Source of the DNA: Porphyromonadaceae bacterium UBA4262
GTDB taxonomy: Bacteria; Bacteroidota; Bacteroidia; Bacteroidales; Muribaculaceae
Assembly: GCA_002396085.1 (NCBI GenBank)
Contig: DGWI01000033.1
Location: forward strand, 1 to 64,000
Direction: 5' to 3'
DNA: 64,000 bases
How positions within the stretch are numbered: position 1 is the first letter of the stretch; every line of letters starts with the position of its first letter. Below are positions 60,423-64,000 of the stretch, piece by piece. A model generated the notes under the pieces. The model saw only the letters and a program-made list of their open reading frames with translations. It searched no databases and had not been told where the DNA came from. The translations under genes were made by a program, and so were the position numbers.

Positions 60423-62000
60423 ATGAAAAAATTGTTTACCCTTGCAGCCCTGTCACTGATGGCTGCCAGTGCGGTCAACGCACAGTTTATCACGAAGGCC
60501 CTCAACGAGAACGATGAGTCGACCTTCAAGTGGGAAAACGCCAGCAACTTCATCCTGCTCAGCGTCGGCGAGGCCGAGCGCGAAGCCATGGAAGGAAAAA
60601 TCCTGGCTGACTATAGCATCGACGACGTGACCCGTCATCTCTATGTCTGGGAAAACACTTATGTGGGCGGCGACGGCACTGGCATGAACTCGTTCGGCCA
60701 GCTCGAGGACCACATCGCTCTGACCGTGGGCAACGCGGGCTGGAGCGGCTTCGGTTTGATCCAGGACGGCGGCATCGACTTCAGCATGCTCGATGATACC
60801 TACGTGCTGCACTTTGCCATGAAGGCCAAGCCCACCGACCTGACCTCGCACGGTTTCGGCTTTGCCCAGGCCAAGTTCACCATCGGTCCCACGGCGTTTG
60901 TCGACGGTGCCCGCGTGCACAAGTTGCTGGGCGACATCGAGCACAACGGCGAGTGGTACTACATCGACATCCCCTTCAGCGTGCTGCGCCAGTGTGCCGA
61001 CAACAATGATGTGTTCCCTGCCGACAAGGGCGGTGCCGCTGCTTACAACGACAACCACTTCTGGTGCCTCTCGGGCGGCGTGGCCGGCAGTGAGCTGCAC
61101 ATCGACAACATCTTCATCTACAAGGATGCCACCATTCCCGAGCCTGTGGAGAACGACTATGTGCTGCACTATGGCCTGAACGAGGAGGGTGCCACTTGGA
61201 ACGATATCACCTTCGTGCCCGGTGAGGGTGAGAACGAGGGCAAACTCGTTGCCGAGAACGTAGAGTTTGCCGAGAACACCGAGTTCAAGGTAAACTATGG
61301 CGATGTCTGGTACGGTGGTGCCACCGATGATGACTACTACCTGATTCACAGCGAGTGGTTCGAGAACATCGCTCTGGACAGCAACGGCAAGAACTTCCAC
61401 ATCAATGAAGCCGGCACTTACACCTTTGTGCTCGACGAGACCGAAGAGGGCATCAAGTTGACCGTCACGGGTTGGCCCGAGCCTGCTCCTGCTGTTTATC
61501 TGATTGGTGACGCTCCTCTGGGTGGCTGGGATCCCGCAGCTCCCGTGGCAATGACCGAGGCTAATGGAATCTACACCTATACTGCCAACTTCGAGGAGGC
61601 CAAAGACATCTACTTTGTCTTCACCGAGGGCATTGGTTCGTGGGAAGCCATTAACGGCCACCGCTATGGCCCGACCGAAGGAAACGAAGATGTCGTTGTC
61701 GGCGAGGTGACGACCACTCAACTCTCGGCCAACGACCAGGCAGCCTACAAGTTGGCTGCAGAGGTCGGTGAGTACACATTCACCTTCGACTTGGCTAACT
61801 TGAACTTCAAAGTTGAGAAAGTGAATGCTGGTGTTGTGGGCGACGTGAATGGTGACGGCAAGGTCGACATCGCCGATGTCAACGCCGTGATCAACATGAT
61901 GCTGGGCAAGATCGAGGCTACTGAGGCTGGTGATGTCACTGGTGGCGGTGTCGATATTGCCGATGTCAATGCTGTGATCAACATCATGCTGGGCAAGTAA
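60423..62000 (+). CDS. SusE/SusF-like secreted glucan-binding protein with dockerin-like tail
   Basis: 525 residues from the ATG at 60423; a GTG at 60417 would add two residues. A signal peptide (MKKLFTLAALSLMAASAVNA) is followed by one copy (about 21-240) of the same about 230-residue unit that is tripled in the GH16 protein (TKALNENDESTFKWENASNF, VGNAGWSGFGLIQ, YVLHFAMKAKP). A central linker domain leads to a SusE/SusF-type starch-binding-like domain at about 354-455 (VYLIGDAPLGGWDPAAPVAM). Two dockerin-like repeats end it, the second lacking part of the Ca loop (GDVTGGGVDIADVNAV). It sits where SusE/F genes usually lie. It has no lipobox, unusual for this position. Confidence 0.75.
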   Translation: MKKLFTLAALSLMAASAVNAQFITKALNENDESTFKWENASNFILLSVGEAEREAMEGKILADYSIDDVTRHLYVWENTYVGGDGTGMNSFGQLEDHIALTVGNAGWSGFGLIQDGGIDFSMLDDTYVLHFAMKAKPTDLTSHGFGFAQAKFTIGPTAFVDGARVHKLLGDIEHNGEWYYIDIPFSVLRQCADNNDVFPADKGGAAAYNDNHFWCLSGGVAGSELHIDNIFIYKDATIPEPVENDYVLHYGLNEEGATWNDITFVPGEGENEGKLVAENVEFAENTEFKVNYGDVWYGGATDDDYYLIHSEWFENIALDSNGKNFHINEAGTYTFVLDETEEGIKLTVTGWPEPAPAVYLIGDAPLGGWDPAAPVAMTEANGIYTYTANFEEAKDIYFVFTEGIGSWEAINGHRYGPTEGNEDVVVGEVTTTQLSANDQAAYKLAAEVGEYTFTFDLANLNFKVEKVNAGVVGDVNGDGKVDIADVNAVINMMLGKIEATEAGDVTGGGVDIADVNAVINIMLGK

Positions 62001-62054
62001 GAATCGTTATCCCCTATCCTTTTGGATAAGGGAATTTTAAAGAAACATTTTACA

Positions 62055-62098
62055 TTCTAGAGGGTCTAGATATTCTAGACTATCTAGAGAAACTAGAC
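62055..62098. repeat. TCTAGA-word tract before the second GH128 gene
   Basis: Five (T)CTAGA units at about 9-10-base spacing end 11 bases before the ATG at 62110. Confidence 0.7.
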
Positions 62099-62109
62099 CC
62101 CAAAGAACA

Positions 62110-63549
62110 ATGAAGAGATTTTCCTTACTGATGGTGGTGGCCATCGTGGCGATAGCCACGGTGGCCCAGCCACCACGCAGTGCCAAGCGCGGCGTGAGCG
62201 AGAACGGTTTTAACCACGTTGAGGAGATTGATGCCCTCAAGCCCGGAGTGGGATGGTTCTACAACTGGGCCAATCTGCCCAACTCGTACATCGCCGACGT
62301 CGTGGGTCCTGATACCGACATGGAGTTTGTGCCCATGATATGGAGTGCAAACTTCAACGAACAAGCACTGCGCAATTACCTCACCGAGCATCCGGGCGTG
62401 AAGTACTTGCTGGGCTACAACGAGCCCAACTTCTCATCGCAAGCCAACATGACTCCCGACAGTGCCGCCCGCCTGTGGCCCATCGTCGAGCAGATTGCCC
62501 GCGACTTCGACCTCAAACTGGTGGCGCCAGCACTCAACTTTAGCGGACAAGCGCTGAAAGACGGCATTGTCTATCAGCCCAACGACTGGATGGATGCCTT
62601 CCTGGCCGCATATCCCGAGGCACACTTTGACTATCTGGCACTGCACTGCTACATGAACAGTTCGGCTGCCCAATTGAGCTATGTCGAGAACTTTGCCAAG
62701 CGTTATGGCAAGCAGGTGTGGCTCACCGAGTTCTGCGCATGGGAGGGCAATGTCGACTCGGCCACACAGAAGCGCACCATGGTGCAGAAGATTCAAGACC
62801 TCGAACTCAGCCCCTACGTCTACCGCTACGCTTGGTTCAAGGCCAAGGGGTCGAACTCGGCACCCTACTACCGCCTGCTCATCAACCAGAACATGCTCAC
62901 CCACGAGCCACCACTGGGCACCCTGAGCGGAGCCGGCAAAATCTACGTCAACATGTCGGCGTTCGACACCACTTATTACTGGCACCCGGCACAGGTGATC
63001 CCTGCCAAAGACTATGTCAACAGCCAGGGAGTGACTATCGACCTCAATAGCGATGCCGAGAGCAGCCAGGTGCTACAGATCAATGACTTTGATGTGTATG
63101 CCCGTGCGCAGTATATGATTGACGTGCCTGTCAACGGCAAGTATGACCTGCGACTCAGGTTGTCGAGCCGTGCCTTCCTCTACTCGCCCCAAATCCGCAT
63201 ATTCTGCGACGACGAGATGGTTGCCGACCAAGAGCTCCCCGTCACCGGCATGACCGACAACCAGGATGTGTGGAAGACTCAACTGATCAACGACATTGCT
63301 TTGCCCGCAGGCAAGCACCGCATCGAGGTGCGCAGTGGCCGCAGCACCACCTGCAAGTTCAACTGGCTGCGCCTGGATCTGGCCGGTGATGTCAATGGCG
63401 ACTTCAAGACCGACATCAGCGATGTCAACACCGCCATCAACGTCATGCTGGGCAAGCAGGATGCCACCGATGCAGCCGACCAGAATGGCAATGGCATCGT
63501 CGACATCAGCGACATCAACCGCATCATCAATCTGATGCTGGGCAAGTGA
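62110..63549 (+). CDS. GH128 beta-1,3-glucanase with double dockerin-like tail
   Basis: 479 residues with a signal peptide (MKRFSLLMVVAIVAIATVAQ). The catalytic barrel (about 25-285) parallels the enzyme at 48951-50441: YLLGYNEPNFSSQANM (acid/base E105), DYLALHCYMN and WLTEFCAWEG (nucleophile E207). A beta-sandwich follows (about 300-420). Two dockerin-like EF-hands (GDVNGDFKTDISDVNTAINV at about 426 and NGNGIVDISDINRIINLMLG at about 460) end the protein. It is a paralogue of the first GH128 but differs in its tail and hence probably in location. It is fourth in the SusC operon. Confidence 0.88.
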   Translation: MKRFSLLMVVAIVAIATVAQPPRSAKRGVSENGFNHVEEIDALKPGVGWFYNWANLPNSYIADVVGPDTDMEFVPMIWSANFNEQALRNYLTEHPGVKYLLGYNEPNFSSQANMTPDSAARLWPIVEQIARDFDLKLVAPALNFSGQALKDGIVYQPNDWMDAFLAAYPEAHFDYLALHCYMNSSAAQLSYVENFAKRYGKQVWLTEFCAWEGNVDSATQKRTMVQKIQDLELSPYVYRYAWFKAKGSNSAPYYRLLINQNMLTHEPPLGTLSGAGKIYVNMSAFDTTYYWHPAQVIPAKDYVNSQGVTIDLNSDAESSQVLQINDFDVYARAQYMIDVPVNGKYDLRLRLSSRAFLYSPQIRIFCDDEMVADQELPVTGMTDNQDVWKTQLINDIALPAGKHRIEVRSGRSTTCKFNWLRLDLAGDVNGDFKTDISDVNTAINVMLGKQDATDAADQNGNGIVDISDINRIINLMLGK

Positions 63550-63569
63550 CAACCCCACCCCTAAAGCAC

Positions 63570-63624
63570 ATCTAGAGTTTCTAGGCCATCTAGAAATTCT
63601 AGAACATCTAGAATATCTAGAATA
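63570..63624. repeat. TCTAGA-word tract before the GH3 gene
   Basis: Six (T)CTAGA units at 9-10-base spacing end 12 bases before the ATG at 63636. Confidence 0.75.
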
Positions 63625-63635
63625 ACATTCTGACA

Positions 63636-64000
63636 ATGAAAAAATTCCTCCTCGCCGCCCTGGTTGCGGCCTCAATGCTGGTGGCCAATGCCGCCACCAC
63701 ACCCATCTACCTCGATGAGTCATTGCCCATCGAGCAGCGTGTCAACGATCTGTTGCCCCGACTCACCCTCGACGAGAAACTGGCCATCATCCATGCCCAG
63801 AGCAAATTCTCGTCGGCCGGTGTGGCGCGACTGGGCATCCCCACGTTCTGGACCGACGACGGGCCACACGGGGTGCGTCCCGACGTGCTGTGGGACGAGT
63901 GGGAACAGGCTGGTGCCACCAACGACTCGTGCGTGGCATTCCCTGCGCTCACCTGCCTGGCTGCAACCTGGAATCCCGCCATCGCCCGACGCTATGGTGT
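63636..64000 (+). CDS. GH3 beta-glucosidase (5' part)
   Basis: The first 121 codons are in the window. A signal peptide (MKKFLLAALVAASMLVANAA) is followed by the start of a GH3 barrel: LPIEQRVNDLLPRLTLDEKL, RLGIPTFWTDDGPHGVRPDV (the substrate-binding DGPHG motif) and FPALTCLAATWNPAIARRYG. GH3 enzymes release glucose from the non-reducing ends of beta-glucan oligomers and would complete glucan breakdown begun by GH16 and GH128. The catalytic Asp and the C-terminal domain lie beyond the window edge. Confidence 0.9.
   Translation, partial: MKKFLLAALVAASMLVANAATTPIYLDESLPIEQRVNDLLPRLTLDEKLAIIHAQSKFSSAGVARLGIPTFWTDDGPHGVRPDVLWDEWEQAGATNDSCVAFPALTCLAATWNPAIARRYG

Overview
The window looks like a chromosomal segment of a Bacteroidales bacterium, most likely a gut or rumen Prevotellaceae or Muribaculaceae type. 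The signs are a SusC/SusD glycan-uptake locus, many secreted proteins with dockerin-like or T9SS-like C-termini, promoters of the Bacteroidetes form (TTTG, about 20 bases, TAnnTTTG), few Shine-Dalgarno sequences, and moderately GC-rich genes separated by AT-rich gaps. No rRNA, tRNA or CRISPR array was seen.

Layout. 1-228: end of an IS3-type insertion sequence. 264-4833 (minus): PrsW-type protease, S9 peptidase, MutY and a monofunctional transglycosylase. 4999-13833 (plus): the most unusual block, a six-gene cluster of a vWA-like lipoprotein, a four-helix membrane protein, a tubulin/FtsZ-like protein, a 1145-residue actin/Hsp70-fold (ASKHA) ATPase, a bitopic coiled-coil membrane protein and a zinc-ribbon membrane protein. 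13851-23084: housekeeping genes (upp, a secreted EEP-family hydrolase, the kbl/tdh threonine-to-glycine pair, a zinc-less sirtuin, two FKBPs, an Lrp-type regulator). It holds a 91-bp promoter module present twice in inverted orientation and a decayed DUF1016 gene between 53-bp exact repeats. 23199-29996: a TonB receptor operon with DUF4876 and DUF6850 proteins. 30164-41594: a GH29 fucosidase, Cu/Zn exporter, EamA transporter, a DUF4332/TerB-like/prion-like trio, cmk-ispH, and a four-helix-bundle protein between TCTAGA-word tracts. 41717-44623: a large dockerin-tailed secreted protein. 44624-45821: a gene-free duplicated, hairpin-rich repeat. 45822-64000: a beta-1,3-glucan utilisation locus (sensor-regulator, GH128, GH16, glycan-binding protein, SusC, SusD, SusE/F-like protein, GH128, start of GH3).

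How genes work together. In the glucan locus a membrane-bound propeller/Y_Y_Y/LuxR regulator faces a promoter driving GH128-GH16-binding protein. A strong terminator ends that unit, and a good promoter starts SusC-SusD-SusE/F-GH128-GH3. GH16 and GH128 would cut the glucan, the binding proteins hold it, SusCD imports it, and GH3 finishes it. In the 5-14 kb block, lipoprotein and membrane components combined with cytosolic tubulin-like and actin-like NTPases suggest an envelope-spanning machine. Its function is unknown; this is the best candidate for an undescribed system.

A further theme is that many gaps contain short tracts of one degenerate word, each gap with its own word (TCTAGA, TTAAGTAG, CGGTTATCAG, ACGAGTTAC, CCCAGTTTT and others).
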